This document shows positions 53,373 through 64,000 of a DNA stretch of 64,000 nucleotides, in pieces. How positions within the stretch are numbered: position 1 is the first letter of the stretch; each line of letters starts with the position of its first letter. Under the pieces are notes generated by a model that saw only the letters and a program-made list of their open reading frames with translations, searched no databases and was not told the origin of the DNA. The translations under genes were made by a program, and so were the position numbers. This stretch comes from Emiliania huxleyi CCMP1516 (lineage: Eukaryota; Haptophyta; Isochrysidales; Noelaerhabdaceae), in contig NW_005196456.1 in NCBI RefSeq assembly GCF_000372725.1, forward strand, positions 501,036 to 565,035. The letters are read 5' to 3'.

Positions 53373-54058
53373 TGCAAAAACCTGGCCGGCCCCTGCCCTG
53401 CCCCTACCTACCTACCTACCTACCTACCTTACTTATGGGAAACTAAAAAAGAAATCACTGGATGGGTGAAGGTGGGGTACTATACCAACTAGAGTGATGG
53501 TTGGTGGTACTCTCCTGCAACCACAGTCCTTCTTGTGACATGGCAGGCCACTCTCAAGCCCTACCAGCATCAGATCACCCATTTGGGGAGGGTTGACATC
53601 GTCTCTCGAGGTTCTCGAGGTGGATATCCTTTGGCCGCGTTGGGTAGCGAGGATTGGTGTAACCCGATCCACGCAGGCGTGTTTTCTGGCGGCCGACCGT
53701 CAGTGCACGGAGTTGCCCCTTCTCCGACTGCCCCGGCTAGTTCCCGAGGTCGTCGGGTGTGACCCCTTCGTCCCCCGAGACCTAGCGCGGGTGGGTTGGA
53801 GGGGGCTCGCCCCGTTCCTCCCCATCGGGCCGCGTGAGCGGCCACGCCTCGCAGATTCGTTTTCGCGCCTGGGTCAGGCGCGCGGGGCATCCCCCGGGTC
53901 GCTCGACCAGCGATCCGAAGAGTGGCCGCTATGCGAGGGAAAGAGCGGGGCCCATCGTGATTTCCGCGGAAATTTTCTGATTCTGCTGTGAAAATTCCAG
54001 CTTGAAGAGAGGGAAAACCCCGACGGGAGGGCCCAGACCTACCCTACCTACCCCGTCA

Positions 54059-54092
54059 TCAGGTCCGCCCAAGCAAAAAAAGTGCACACCTT
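54059..54092 (-). repeat. Right arm of the 3.1-kb inverted pair
   Basis: TCATCAGGTCCGCCCAAGCA then AAAAAAGTGCACAC; reverse complement of 50922-50955. Confidence 0.8.
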
Positions 54093-54224
54093 GACCTCTC
54101 AGCTCAAAGGGGGAATTTATTTGTTTCAGTGTTCGACCGGGCTAGTTAGTTAGTACTTGCCACGCCCTTCTTTGTTTTAGTAGTTAGTCTTGCGGGGTTG
54201 CCCTTGGCCGTTCGGCTGATTTAT

Positions 54225-54520
54225 AAGATCCGCGAGACCTCGAGAGAGTAGTGCCGAAGGCGCTCTTTTTGATCGAGGCGGGGCGTTCGGCTGGCTATCT
54301 CGGTGTCCTTCTTTATAGATATCCAAAAGCGCGCGTCACATTCCCCTCGACGTCGCCACAGGTCCACAGGTCCAAGATCCGCGAGACCTCGAAATAGTTG
54401 TGCTGAAGCCGCTGTTTTTGATTGAAAATAGTACCCTTCATATGAGAAACCTCCCGGAACTACTCGATCCTGACAGATCCCCACGTTCCCCTCGACGTGG
54501 GGCTCACAAGGTCCAACCCT
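54225..54520. repeat. Imperfect ~150-bp tandem duplication
   Basis: AGATCCGCGAGACCTCGA at 54227 and again at 54374; GCTCTTTTTGATCGAGG versus GCTGTTTTTGATTGAAA, and TTCCCCTCGACGTCG versus TTCCCCTCGACGTGG, follow in the same order. Heavily diverged, so older than the other duplications here. Confidence 0.7.
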
Positions 54521-54949
54521 CGCCTTTCCCGTTCCGCTCGCGCTTGCCCCGCCGCGTCGACGCACATATGGCCGCGGGGAGCTGCACGCCCGAGCGGCGC
54601 GACGCATCTCGCTCGCGCAACCCGCCGCTCCCTCTCCGCTCCCACCATGCGATGCGCTTCGATTTGGCGCCCGAGCGGCTACGCCCCCCTCGGCCTCACA
54701 TTTCCTGCCACCTCCCGTTCGCAGGTGAGGCTGCTGCCATCGGGGAGCCGCGAGACGCGGCCGCTGCCGCTCGTTCCCCACCCTTCCACCGAGCGAACCC
54801 GCCCGATTGCCCCCACTCTCTTCCGGCGAGAGAGCGACGCAGCCCGCTCGCTTGCCAATCGCTGCCCGGCTCCAGTCCTAGCGCCGAGGACACGAGAGAG
54901 TGTGCCGGTCGTCGCGATGCTAACGCCGAGGCGTGCTGCCCGTAGGTGT
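54521..54949. other. GC-rich stretch without a recognised gene
   Basis: Overlapping ORFs on both strands, none with a motif. CGCTCGCGCTTGCCCCGCCG and similar words give spurious Arg/Ala-rich frames. Confidence 0.4.
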
Positions 54950-55280
54950 GGCAGTGACCTGGCTCGACACTCTCTCTCTCTCTCTCTCACTTTGAGCATG
55001 GCCTCTGCCTTCATAGCAAACCCCCACGCGTATTTCTTTTTGTCTGTGTAGGCGAGGCTCGAAGGGGAGGGGAGGGCGTGTGGGGGGGGGGGGGGGACTG
55101 GGGGGGGAGTGACCTGGATCGACCCCCCCTCTCTTTTTTTTTTTGAGCACGGGCTCTGCCTTCATTAGGCAAACCACCACGGGTCCGCGGGCGATTTCTT
55201 TTTGTCTGTGCAGGCGAGGCTCGAAAGGGACGGGAGGGCCTGTGGGGAGGGGTGGGGTGGGGGGGGGGGGGGGGCCCTGG
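54950..55280. repeat. ~160-bp tandem duplication with CT and G-runs
   Basis: GTGACCTGGCTCGACACTCT (54953) and GTGACCTGGATCGACCCCCC (55110) start two units; both continue TTTGAGCA-GG-CTCTGCCTTCAT, then TTTCTTTTTGTCTGTG-AGGC and GAGGCTCGAA, and end in long G runs (55082-55100, 55257-55275) that could form G-quadruplexes. Confidence 0.8.
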
Positions 55281-55351
55281 GGAAAGGGGGCCCCCGGGTG
55301 GAAATTGCGACGATTGATCCAATTCTCGGAGATTCCTCGAGATATTCTCCA

Positions 55352-55410
55352 TCCTCCCCATATACCCCATATACGCCCATATACGCCCATATACCCCATA
55401 TACCCCCTGG
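55352..55410. repeat. CCCATATA(C/CGC) short tandem repeat
   Basis: Five CCATATACCC/CCATATACGC units. Confidence 0.85.
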
Positions 55411-55486
55411 ACATCTCCATAGCAGTTTTTGACCCTCTTTCACATGGTCATGATCCCGTAGGTGCTGACCTCTCCGTTCGCCGAGT

Positions 55487-55665
55487 GTTCCGCACAAGTC
55501 TCCAGTCCCCAGTAATAATAGTAGTGCTCTGCAGTCTCCAGTAACCAGTCATACACGAGTGCTCTGCACAGGCTCCAGTCCTCAGTCATAATAGGAGTGC
55601 TCTGCACAGTCTCCAGTAATCAGTAATAATAGGAGTGCTCTGCACAGTCTCCACTAACTCCAACC
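55487..55665. repeat. ~48-bp tandem repeat, four copies
   Basis: Unit GTCTCCAGTAATCAGTAATA + ATAGGAGTGCTCTGCACA, with variants (AGTCCCC, AGTAACC, AGTCCTC). GTGCTCTGCACA/GTGCTCTGCAG is partly palindromic. Located about 130 bp upstream of the next gene. Confidence 0.85.
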
Positions 55666-55798
55666 AGTAGCACTTTACTTCCACACGTTGTCCTTCACAC
55701 AGCCTTCACATGAACCCGTCACACAGCCTTTCCATGAGCTGCATCTATTGACTCTCTTTGGCGTGCATACCCCCGCGCGCTGCAGGAACTCGATCAAC

Positions 55799-58700
55799 AT
55801 GCTCGACAAGCTCAAACGCGAGCTGGTGCCGGCCGCCGGTGACAAGCTCGTGCTCAAGCTCTCTCCTCCGCCGCCGCCGCTTGCTGACAAGCAGGCTTGT
55901 GCTTGCGCGCACGTGACAATGCGCTCCCACCTGCAAGACGTATCCTCTGGCCTTCTGGCTGACACAGGCGTCGCTGGCGGGCAACACGACCGTCAACGCT
56001 GCCGGAGGCGAGGCCGCCGGCATCCCGTCCGAGGGCAAGCCCGCTTCGCTCGAGGACGTCATCCCGTCCGTCATCCCGTCGGGCGAGCCCGCTTCGCTCG
56101 AGGACGTCACCCCGTCCGAGGGCAAGCCCGTTTCGCTCGAGTACGTCGGCGTCGTGTTTGCGGCGTCGGTAGGCGCATCGTTCGCCGGCGCCGAGACCTC
56201 GCGGCGCCTCACGTTCACCGTCGACAAAACCTCGTGCCCGCCACTTCCGTCACCGCCCTTGTCCGTCATCGACTCTGCCGGAGGCAAGCACGACGGCATC
56301 TCGTCCAAGAGCGAGCCCGCGTCGCTCAATGACGTCATCGGCAACGGCAATGACGTCCCGTCCGAGTCTGCGCCGACGGCTCCTGTCGGCATCACGTCGC
56401 TGTCGCCTTCGCTCCTCGGAGCCGAGGTGAGTGTGCGCACGCCAAGAGCACATCCGTGCAATCTCCCCGTCTCGGAACAGCTGCGTCCGCTCTCGCCCAC
56501 AGGCGTGCGGCGTCAAGGACGACGTCAAGGCCGCGCCCAAGCCCGCAGTGGACACGGCCAAGCCCGACGGCGATGTGGACGAGATCTACTTGTCGTCGCC
56601 GCCGTCGCACCTCGGAGCCGAGGTGAGTGTGCGCACGCCAGGATTGTCATCATCTCTACGGTCTCCCTGTCTCCGCACACTTGCGTGTTCTCCCCTCACC
56701 CAGGCGTGCGGCATCAAGTCCGCCGCCGCCGAGGAGCTCGCCGCCAAGTCCGCCGCCGCCGAGGAGGACGCCGAGTCGGCCACCGAGGAGGCGACCGCCG
56801 AGGAGGCGGCCACCAAGAAGGCGACCACCGAGGAGGCCGCCGCCAAGTCCGCCACCGAGGAGGAGTCCGAGGAGGCAGCCACCGAGGAGGCCGCCGCCGA
56901 GGAGTCCGCCACTGAGGCCGTCGTCGCCGAGGAGTCCGCCACCAAGTCTGCCGCAGCCGAGGAGTCCTCCGCCACCAAGTCCGCCGCCGCCGAGGAGTCC
57001 GACAACAAGTCTGCTGCCGCCGAGGAGTCCGCCACCAAGTCCGCCGCCGAGGAGTCCGCCACCAAGTCCGCCGCCGCCGAGGAGTCCTCCGCCACCAAGT
57101 CCGCCGCCGCCGAGGAGTCCTCCGCCACCAAGTCCGCCGCAGCCGAGGAGTCCTCCGCCACCAAGTCCGCCGTCGCCGAGGAGTCCTCCGCAACCAAGTC
57201 CGCCGCCGCCGAGGAGTCCGCCACCAAGTCCAACGGCGAGCCCGCATCGCTCGAGGACGTCACCCCGTCCAACGGCGAGCCCGCATCGCTCGAGGACGAG
57301 ATGATCCTGCTCTGGCCCACGGGCGATGACTGGCGCGCGGCAGCCGAGCTCGCGGATAAGCTCAACTCGCAGCTGGGCGTGGCCATCGACATGGTCTTGC
57401 TGGCGGGGTGGGTGGCGTTGGCTCGGGTGGCGACAGAGTCGTCGCAATGCATGGACACCTCTTGCATTGGCAACCGCATCCACTACATCGTGTCGACGCT
57501 CAACAGCGTGTGGGCCGGCAAGATCACCGGGATGTTCTTGGAGAACGACATCCAAGATCTGCAGGAGATGCTGTGCGTGTCCGACAACTCCAAGGCGGCG
57601 GCCCTCCTCGTCGAGCGCGTTTGGCAGGCGCTGGGTGTCCTCGCGCAAGCCTTCTCCTTGGAGAGCCCCTGCTACCAGGACGACGAGACACCGGCGTCGG
57701 CCAAGACGTTCCCGGAGGAGACGGCTTCGGCGGTGAGCGCCCTGCAGCCCCCTGCAGCGTCTCCTGCACCGCTGTACGCTCACACGATTTGCATTCGCCC
57801 TCTCGATCGAGCACGTCACACATGGACATGGGTATTGCCGGGACACGGGAGTCCCACGTGCGGTACTCATATTGACCCTGTGGCCTCTCGCACACGCGCA
57901 GGGCATCGACGAGTGGACGACCCCCTCCCCGCTCCGCAAGATCGAGCGCAAGGGCGAGCCCAGCCTGGTCGACTGCTCCAAGAACACCACTCCGATGGAC
58001 CCACCGACGGCCCCCAACGGCGTCACCAAAAGTGCCCCGGCTCTCACGCCGGCGGCGACCGGCGGCGCGCCGCTGCCGTCGAGCGAGGAGTTTCCGGTGG
58101 AGACGCCCGCCCCGGCGGCGAGCGCCTTGCATTCTGCGCCGTGCGTCTGCCGACCCACTCCTCGACCCCACCCCGCTTTCATTGCGCAGGGCGACGCCGA
58201 CTGGCCCGTCTCGGCCAAGGAATTTCCGGGGGTGAAGCCCGCCACGGCGCCGATCGGCTGCGGTGCACGCGCAGAGCCTCAACTATTGACGCACCCACCG
58301 CTTGCGCGCGCGCAGGGTATCTCCGACCGGACAACCCCGTCGAACCCGCGCCGCAAGAAGGGGCGCAAGGGCGCATCCGCCCCGATCGTCCGCACCAAGA
58401 GCATCACCCCGGTCGGCGGCAAGAACAGGTTCGGGGCCCTGCTCGGAACGGACGGCAACGAGGGCATCCTCGGTGGCACCGGCAAGGTGACCGGCGGCTC
58501 CACGCCGCCGACCGCAGACTCGGTGCGCGCCGCCTGCATTTATGCGGCCTCCTCCCTCGCTCGCCGCTCTCACACGGCCAGTCTTGCGCCCTCTTGTTCA
58601 GGGCGCGACGGTCGACGTCGAGACGACCACGAATACCACGCTCGAGGGCTCTGCCGCCGGCCGGTTCCCGTGGTCAAAGTCCTACAACTTGCTCCGCCTC

Positions 58701-59783
58701 TTTGGCATCCTCGCGCTGATCTGCCTCGGAGCCGCGTTTGCGCACTCCTCGTACTCTGCCACTTCCGCGCTTCTCTCCTCGCAGCGGCACGACTCCCCGT
58801 GGCCGACATCGCCTCCCGCAACCGTCGCAAAGCCGTTCACGCCGGCATCGCCCAACGGCTTCTGCGAGGTTGGCGGCAACGACACCAGCTCGTTTGCAGC
58901 CATCGTGTCATCGGACAGCGCGCCCGCCAACCACCCGGTGCGCGCTCGCTCGAGCGTGCTAGTATTCGCCAGCTCGTGACTAACAGTCCGCGCGCTGTTC
59001 AGGGCGGGCACGAGGACGGGAGCTCGTGGGAAGCACTGATGGAAGCGATCAAAGAGGCGGTGGGCGAGCCGTTGCACCTGATTGGCGAGCCGCCGGCGTC
59101 CGTCAAGGACCTTTACGAGAAGCAGCCGGTGAGCGCCCCTCTGGCTGTTTCTATGTGCGAGCTTTGTAATCCGGTTCCGGATTGTGCCTGTTGTTGGCGT
59201 GTAGGTTGAGGCCGATTTGGAGACCGCCCCGGCCTCGCGCAACAGCATGGAGCGCAAGGGCGAGCCCGAGATCGACTCTATCGGTCCCGTCTACAGCAGC
59301 AGATCGGGGATCATCGTTCGCGAAACCGTCCTGCCCGTGAACGGCACGTTGCCCGAGATGCGGTCCGCCGACGCTGGGAACACGCCCGAGAAGCTGGTTG
59401 AGACTGGCCTCGGCGCGCCCGTCTCTAGCATGCACGCCGGCGGCGAGTGGCGGGTGAACAGATTGGCGACCGCTTCTCCAGCCACAACCAAGGATCTCTT
59501 CCTCCAGCTTGGCCGGGCCATCGACCCTCTTCTCGCGGAGCCGGCATGGCCTGCAGAGGTCCGTGCCGCTCAGATCTCCGATTCGAACTCGGTCCAGTCC
59601 GATATCTCCTCCGTCTCACGTGTGTGCGCCGACCGGCAGCCACGCTGCGCCGCCCCCGTTGCGTGGCATGCGGAGCCTCACCACGCACTCACCGACGAGC
59701 GCTGCAAGACCGACAAGCCGCCCGCGAACCCGCCGGTCGACAAGCTCTCCATCGACCTGCCCTCCCCGTTCCACTTTCCCTTC
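55799..59783 (+). CDS. Large repetitive Ala/Glu/Ser/Lys-rich protein with a membrane span, function unknown
   Basis: Multi-exon. Start MLDKLKRELVPAAGDKLVLK (55799). Exon 2 has PASLEDVIPS-type repeats and FTVDKTSCPPLPSPPLSV. Exons ending SLLGAE (about 56428) and SHLGAE (about 56621) share a donor GTGAGTGTGCGCACGCCA and the next exon starts ACGVK or ACGIK: a ~190-bp exon-intron duplication. 56707-57235 codes about 15 units of the KSAAAEES(S)AT type. Then EMILLWPTGDDWRAAAELAD, SSQCMDTSCIGNRIHYIVST and LVERVWQALGVLAQAFSLES form a possible folded domain. Later exons share KGEPS/GEPA motifs (IERKGEPSLVDCS, MERKGEPEIDSIG) and a membrane span, LLRLFGILALICLGAAFAHS. The 3' limit is unclear: the last exon frame is open into the next gene, so the two may be one. 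Confidence 0.5.
56707..57235 (+). repeat. 24-30-bp coding repeats (AAGTCCGCCGCCGCCGAGGA)
   Basis: GCCACCAAGTCCGCCGCCGC + CGAGGAGTCC units, about 15 copies, with 6-codon and 10-codon variants. In frame they give KSAAAEES(S)AT. Unit boundaries sharpen toward the 3' end, suggesting recent growth there. Confidence 0.9.
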
Positions 59784-62700
59784 ATGAGCGGACCCTCCTC
59801 TTCCGCGCCTGTCCGCACCCAGCAGCGCTGTCAGTTTTGGGCCGCCTTGTTCTTGCTGCTCGGAGCGTGCGGCGGCGTGCTGCTCTCGGTGCGGAGGAGC
59901 AGCTCGGGGCGCCTCGTGCGGTGCCGGACGGGGGCGAGGCGTGGCGCGTGGCTGCTGATTCTCGCCGCGCTGCTCCCGCTGGCATGTGCACCATCAGCCC
60001 ACACGTCTGGCTCGGGCGACTTCCAGGTCACTGTGGGTGGCGGCAGCTACCCGTCCGAGGTGTCGTGGACCCTGACGTGCAGCGGCGCGTTGATCGGCAG
60101 TGGAGGGGCCCCCTACTCCGGCACCCTGTCCGCGCCGCTCGGCGAGTGCACGCTCAACATGTACGACTCGTGGGGCGACGGCTGGAGCGGCAACTTGTGG
60201 GAGGGTGCGGGCTATACGTTCACGCTCTACGCCGGATCCTACGGCAGCGAGACGTTCATCCTCGCCCCCCTCCCTCCGTCCTCTCCGTCGCCGCCGTCGC
60301 TGCCGCCGCCGGCGCCGCCCTCTCCGCCGCCGCCGCCTCTGTCGCCTCTGCCGCCGCTCTCCCCCGGCTTTGTCGCCGCGGCGAGCGAGGCCGAGCTCCG
60401 CTCCCTGATCGCGGAGGCTGCTGTTTCGCAAGCCGACGTCTCAATCTACCTGCCGCCCAGGGCAGACTTCAAGCTGGACAGCCATATCAGCTGCGCCTCC
60501 ACCATCAAGGTGACCGTCGCGAGCAGCGGCGAGGGCGCGACGCTCGACGGCCAGGAACAGACCGGGCTCGTTCGCCTCTCGGGCGGCTGCAGCCTCACCC
60601 TACGGGGGCTGACCCTCGTCAACGGGAGGGCGGGCAACGGCGGCGTTGTGTACGCGGACGGCGCAGGCGACATCGAGATCATCGACTCGACGATTAGGGA
60701 CTGCTCGGCTGAGTACGGGGTGCGCCGCGTAGAGCTAGCCGCACTCCAGCAGCGCCGCACGGCAGCGGGGCGAGAGATGGAGAGGGCCGCGGCTTCCTCA
60801 CCCCGCTCTCTCCTCGCAACCGCAGTACGGCGGCGTCGTCTCCGCGTCTCGCAGCGGTGCGGTCTCGATCATCGACTCAGATGTGTCGGACTGCTCTGCT
60901 GGCAATGTGCGCCGCGTAGAGTCAGCCGCCTCCAGCAGCGTCGCACTCCAGCAGCGCCGGCAGCGGGGCGGGAGATGTAGAGGGCCACGGCTGGCCTCAC
61001 CCCGCTCTCTCCTTGCAACCGCAGGACGGCGGCGTCGTCTACGCGTATGATAACAGCGGTGCGGTCTCGATAATCGACTCGGCCGTGACGGGCTGCTCGG
61101 CTGGCTTGGTGCGCCGCGTAGAGCTAGCCGCACCCCTGCAGCGCCGCACGGCAGCGGGGCGGGAGTTAGAGAGGGCCACGGCTGCCTCACCCCGCTCTCT
61201 CCTCGCAACCGCAGGACGGCGGCGTCGTCAACGCGGTGAACAGCGGTGCGGTCTCGATAAGCGGCTCGAACGTGTCGGGCTGCTCTGCTGACCGGGTGCG
61301 CCGCGTAGAGCTAGCCGGCCTCCAGCAGCCCCTCATGGCAGCGGGGCGAGAGATGTAGAGGGCCACGGCTGCCTCACCCCCGCTCTCTCCTCGCAACCGC
61401 AGGAGGGCGGCGTCGTCGACGCGTTGCGCAGCGGTGCGGTCTCGATCATCAACTCGGATGTGTCGGACTGCTCTGCTGACAACGTGCGCCGCGTAGAGCT
61501 AGCCGCACTCCAGCAGCGCCGCACGGCAGCGGGGCGGGAGACAGAGAGGGCCACGGCTTGCCTCACCCCGCTCTCCTCGCAACCGCAGGTCGGCGGCGTC
61601 GTCTACGCGGAGGACAGCGAGTCCCTCTCCATCGCGGGTGTCGACTTCATCGACAACAGAGCGGCGATCTCAGGCTCGGTGCTGTACCTGGACGAACTCC
61701 GCCAACGCTCCTCGATCAGCGACGCCTCCTTCACCGGCAACACCGCTGGCGACGACAACGACGGTGCCACGATACAGGCCATCAACTCGCCGATAGACTT
61801 GACCTGCCGCTTGGGCAGCTGGATGCCGCGCAAGGGCACCTTCTTTGGCGACTTCAGCGTCCCCGAGTGCAACCTCTGCCCTGCTGGCTACTTTGGGAAC
61901 ACGAGCGGCCTCGCCAACTCCTCCTGCGATGGTGCGTGTAAGCGAGGCCACTTTTGTCCCAAGGGCACAGCGGAACCGCTCCCGTGTGCGCCTGGTTTCT
62001 ACATGCCCGTGATTGGCGCAGCCAGTGCCGAGTCGTGCCTCCCTTGCTCTCCGGGGACGAGCCAGTCCACAGCCGGCGCGGTCCACCCCTGCGACGAGTG
62101 CCCTCCCGGCACGTTCGCCGATCAGCTCAACGCCACCGGCTGCACCGACTGCCCCGCGGGACGCTTCTGCCCGAATGCAGGCACCATCCAGCCCCTCGAC
62201 TGTGCCGCAGGGCAGTACCAGAACCTCACCGGCCAGGCTGCGTGCATGCAGTGCCCTGCTGGCGAGTTCCAGGCGGAGCGCGGACAGACGGCATGCGACA
62301 CGTGTGAAGCGGGTGGATACTGCAAGGCTACAGATGACTGCGGTGGCGGCTTCACGCCCTGCCCTGCGGGGAGCTACAACGAGAAGACGGGCAGCAGCTC
62401 ACCAGATGCCTGTCAGAAGTGCCCCCCCGGTACCTCTAGCCCGATCACCGGCGCAAACAGCAGCGAGACCTGCGCGAGCTGCCGTGCTGGGACGTTTGGC
62501 GGCGAGCCCGGGCTGAGTGAGTGCACGGACTGCCCTGCGGGCCGTTACCAGAACGACACGGGCGCGACGTCCTGCCGCGACTGCGAGAAGGGACGGTACT
62601 GCGCCAAGGGCGCGTCGGCGCCGCTGCCGTGCGATGCGGGTACCTACTCGGACAAGACGAATCTCACCGACGCGAGCGAGTGCACGCCGGCCGATGCTGG

Positions 62701-64000
62701 CTTTTTTGCGGTGACGGGCTCCACCGAGCAGACGCCGTGCTCGCCAGGCACCTTCACCGCCCTCGCCGGACAGAGCATCTGCGAGAGGTGCCCTCGCGGC
62801 ACGTCCTCCGGCGCCGGCAGCTCTTCCTGCGACGAGTGCGCTGCCGACACTTACTCCGCCAACGAGGGCCAGGGCGAGTGCATCCCCTGCCCCTACCCTC
62901 TTGCCAGCGGCACTGGCAGCGTCACCTGCTCCGTCTGCAAGGCGGGATTCTACCTGAAGGCGAGCGCCGACCCGGCCGACGTCTTCAAATCCCCAACCGA
63001 CTACTGCAAGCCATGCCCATCGGACGCCGCGTGCCCGGTCGGCACGACCCTCGAGACCCTCGGGATCCCGCTGGGCTTCTGGCGCGCCAGCTTCTCCAGC
63101 GCCGAGCTCACAGAGTGCCGCGCCTTTGGAGGGGATGGCCAGGCGGGCCAGGCGCGGTGTGTCGGCAATGTTGATCCGGGAGAGGCTAGCGGTCGGAGGG
63201 TGCAGGAGGCCGGTTTGGACTACTGCGCAGACGCCTTCGCCGGCCCCGAGTGCCAGCTCTGCCGCGAGCCGAACCACTACCTGGACGCCGACGGCGCCGC
63301 CTGCAACGAGTGCGTCGCTGTCGGCACGGCGGCGGGGCGCATGGCGGGCACCGCCCTCGGCCTCTGCGTCGCGTTTGGCCTCGTGGCGTTGGCGTACTCA
63401 GTTCAGCGCGGGCAAACCGAATGGAGGAAGGAGCGCTTCATCGGACTTCCCTTGCGCATCGCCGACCGCACCGGCGACGCGATTTACAAAATCGGCCTCA
63501 TCCCCAAGTTCAAGATCTTGTTTGGCTTCTACCAGGTCTGCCTCGTCCTCTCCACCACCTACTCGGCGCGGCTGCCGGAACGGTACACGGGCTGGACGGA
63601 GGCGCTGGCCGAAGCCGTCTTCATCGACTGGTCGGGCATCGTGCTGCCGGTGCAGTGCCTGCCGCACAAGTCCCGGCTCGTCGCCGTCGCGATCTCTCCC
63701 ATCGGCGTCATCGCCCTGCTCCTCTTTGCTGGCATTGTCTTGCGGCTCTGTGCTCGCTGGCGGCGTGCTCGGCGAGGGGCTGCGGAGCCACCGACGGCGC
63801 TGGCCGAAACTGACGATGCGGCGGTCTTTTCATGGCCTGCAGAGGTGGCGCTCGGCCTCCTCGACCTCACGCCGGCGGGTCTCGTGCTCATCTTTCTCTT
63901 CGTGCCGTCTGTGAGCGCCACGATCTTGCGCGCGTGGTCGTGCCAGGTGCTAGCCACAAACAAACAAGCCCCCCGCCCCCGGGCTGCGCCAAGTTCCGCC
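59784..64000 (+). CDS. Large membrane protein: beta-helix turns, Cys-rich (GCC2/GCC3, ephrin-receptor-like) repeats, several membrane spans; incomplete
   Basis: Starts MSGPSSSAPVRTQQRCQFWA with hydrophobic stretches (WLLILAALLPLACAPSAH). NMYDSWGDGWSGNLW is a domain motif frequent in algal surface proteins. After a Pro-rich linker come parallel beta-helix turns, such as GGVVYADGAGDIEIIDSTI and GGVVYAYDNSGAVSIIDSAV, one per exon from 60827. From 61880 there is a long series of Cys-rich units (CPAGYFGNTSG, CPPGTFADQLNATGCTDCPA, CPAGSYNEKTG) of the GCC2/GCC3 or TNFR-like type. Membrane spans begin about 63350 (LGLCVAFGLVALAYSV), 63690 (VAISPIGVIALLLFAGIVL) and 63865 (LLDLTPAGLVLIFLFVPSV). The gene runs off the window. 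A surface or adhesion role is inference. Confidence 0.75.
60720..61660 (+). repeat. ~190-bp exon-intron unit, tandemly repeated
   Basis: Exons begin at about 60827, 61024, 61214, 61403 and 61589 (spacing 197, 190, 189, 186). Each exon (about 80 nt) starts after CGCAACCGCAG with GACGGCGGCGTCGTC or a variant and ends before GTGCGCCGCGTAGAG. The introns share CTCCAGCAGCGCCGCACGGC and CTCACCCCGCTCTCTCCTCG. Each exon adds one beta-helix turn in phase 0. Confidence 0.92.

Larger units (their letters stand above)
53000..54224. other. Unassigned stretch right of the telomeric tracts
   Basis: Contains A/T-rich CAAATTT/AAATTTTG palindromic words (53020-53110; similar words at 51745-51805), the second copy of the 26.3-kb dispersed repeat (53180-53372), a (CTAC)n run (53405-53430) and the right inverted arm (54059-54092). 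No gene recognised. Confidence 0.45.

Noticed and set aside
54221..54781. Minus ORF of 186 codons (GGFSYEGYYFQSK)
   Set aside because: It runs through the old ~150-bp duplication and GC-rich filler; no start context or domain, so it was not called as a gene.
55082..55275. G runs as transcription terminators
   Set aside because: They belong to a tandem duplication with variable G number; in a eukaryote this is not evidence of termination.

Overview
The window looks like nuclear DNA of a GC-rich unicellular alga, most likely a haptophyte of the Emiliania/Gephyrocapsa kind (inferred from sequence features, not proven). The pointers are: roughly 65-70% GC; many short introns of about 57-106 nt, often with GC-AG rather than GT-AG borders; a plastid-type bipartite presequence with an AFAP motif; CCCTAA/TTAGGG telomeric repeats; and eukaryotic families such as soluble adenylyl cyclase, GREB1-like, NHL-BTB and ankyrin-kinase proteins. 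There are no operons or ribosome binding sites. One assembly gap (N run) lies at 20319-20624.

Layout. 43-11287 (+) is a many-exon soluble adenylyl cyclase-like gene. 11693-13201 (-) is an NHL-BTB gene with three frame breaks, divergent from 13271-16297 (+), a receptor-like gene (periplasmic-binding-type ectodomain, EGF module, membrane span, HET-like cytoplasmic domain). 16350-17084 is a small element with inverted ends and a 3'-5' exonuclease remnant. 17285-18304 (+) is a glycosyltransferase. 18.3-22.1 kb is gene-poor: an ankyrin fragment, a truncated dioxygenase-like 5' end, the gap, CT repeats and a long hairpin. 22163-24256 (+) is a CCCH zinc-finger/polyQ protein. 25986-26875 (+) is a plastid-targeted protein.

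27057-36319 (+) is the most striking gene. Its helicase motifs occur in the order Ia, II, III, VI and then I, followed by a glycosyltransferase-like fold and a Pro/polyQ tail. This is the arrangement of GREB1: a circularly permuted SF2 helicase plus a TET/JBP-associated glycosyltransferase-type domain. Next come a 5'-nucleotidase-like membrane phosphoesterase (37012-39089, +), an SGNH hydrolase (39404-41984, -), and, divergent from it, a single-pass membrane protein whose main exon has visibly lower GC (42051-44487, +). 44.7-46.5 kb holds a TPR remnant and a 186-bp repeat ORF. 46553-50376 (+) is a one-exon ankyrin-kinase protein.

50.4-55.7 kb is a repeat block: CT microsatellite, satellite arrays, two interstitial telomeric tracts and several local duplications. 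55799-59783 (+) is a repetitive Ala/Glu/Ser-rich protein gene. 59784-64000 (+, running off the end) encodes a large membrane protein with beta-helix turns, one per exon, and cysteine-rich repeats.

A theme joins the genes. Many introns begin with a copy of the first bases of the next exon, and several are packed with short tandem repeats. In the cyclase gene a 61-bp exon-end/intron-start unit is repeated 17 times, and in the beta-helix gene a ~190-bp exon-intron unit is repeated. Local tandem duplication appears to be the main force making introns, exons and repeats here.
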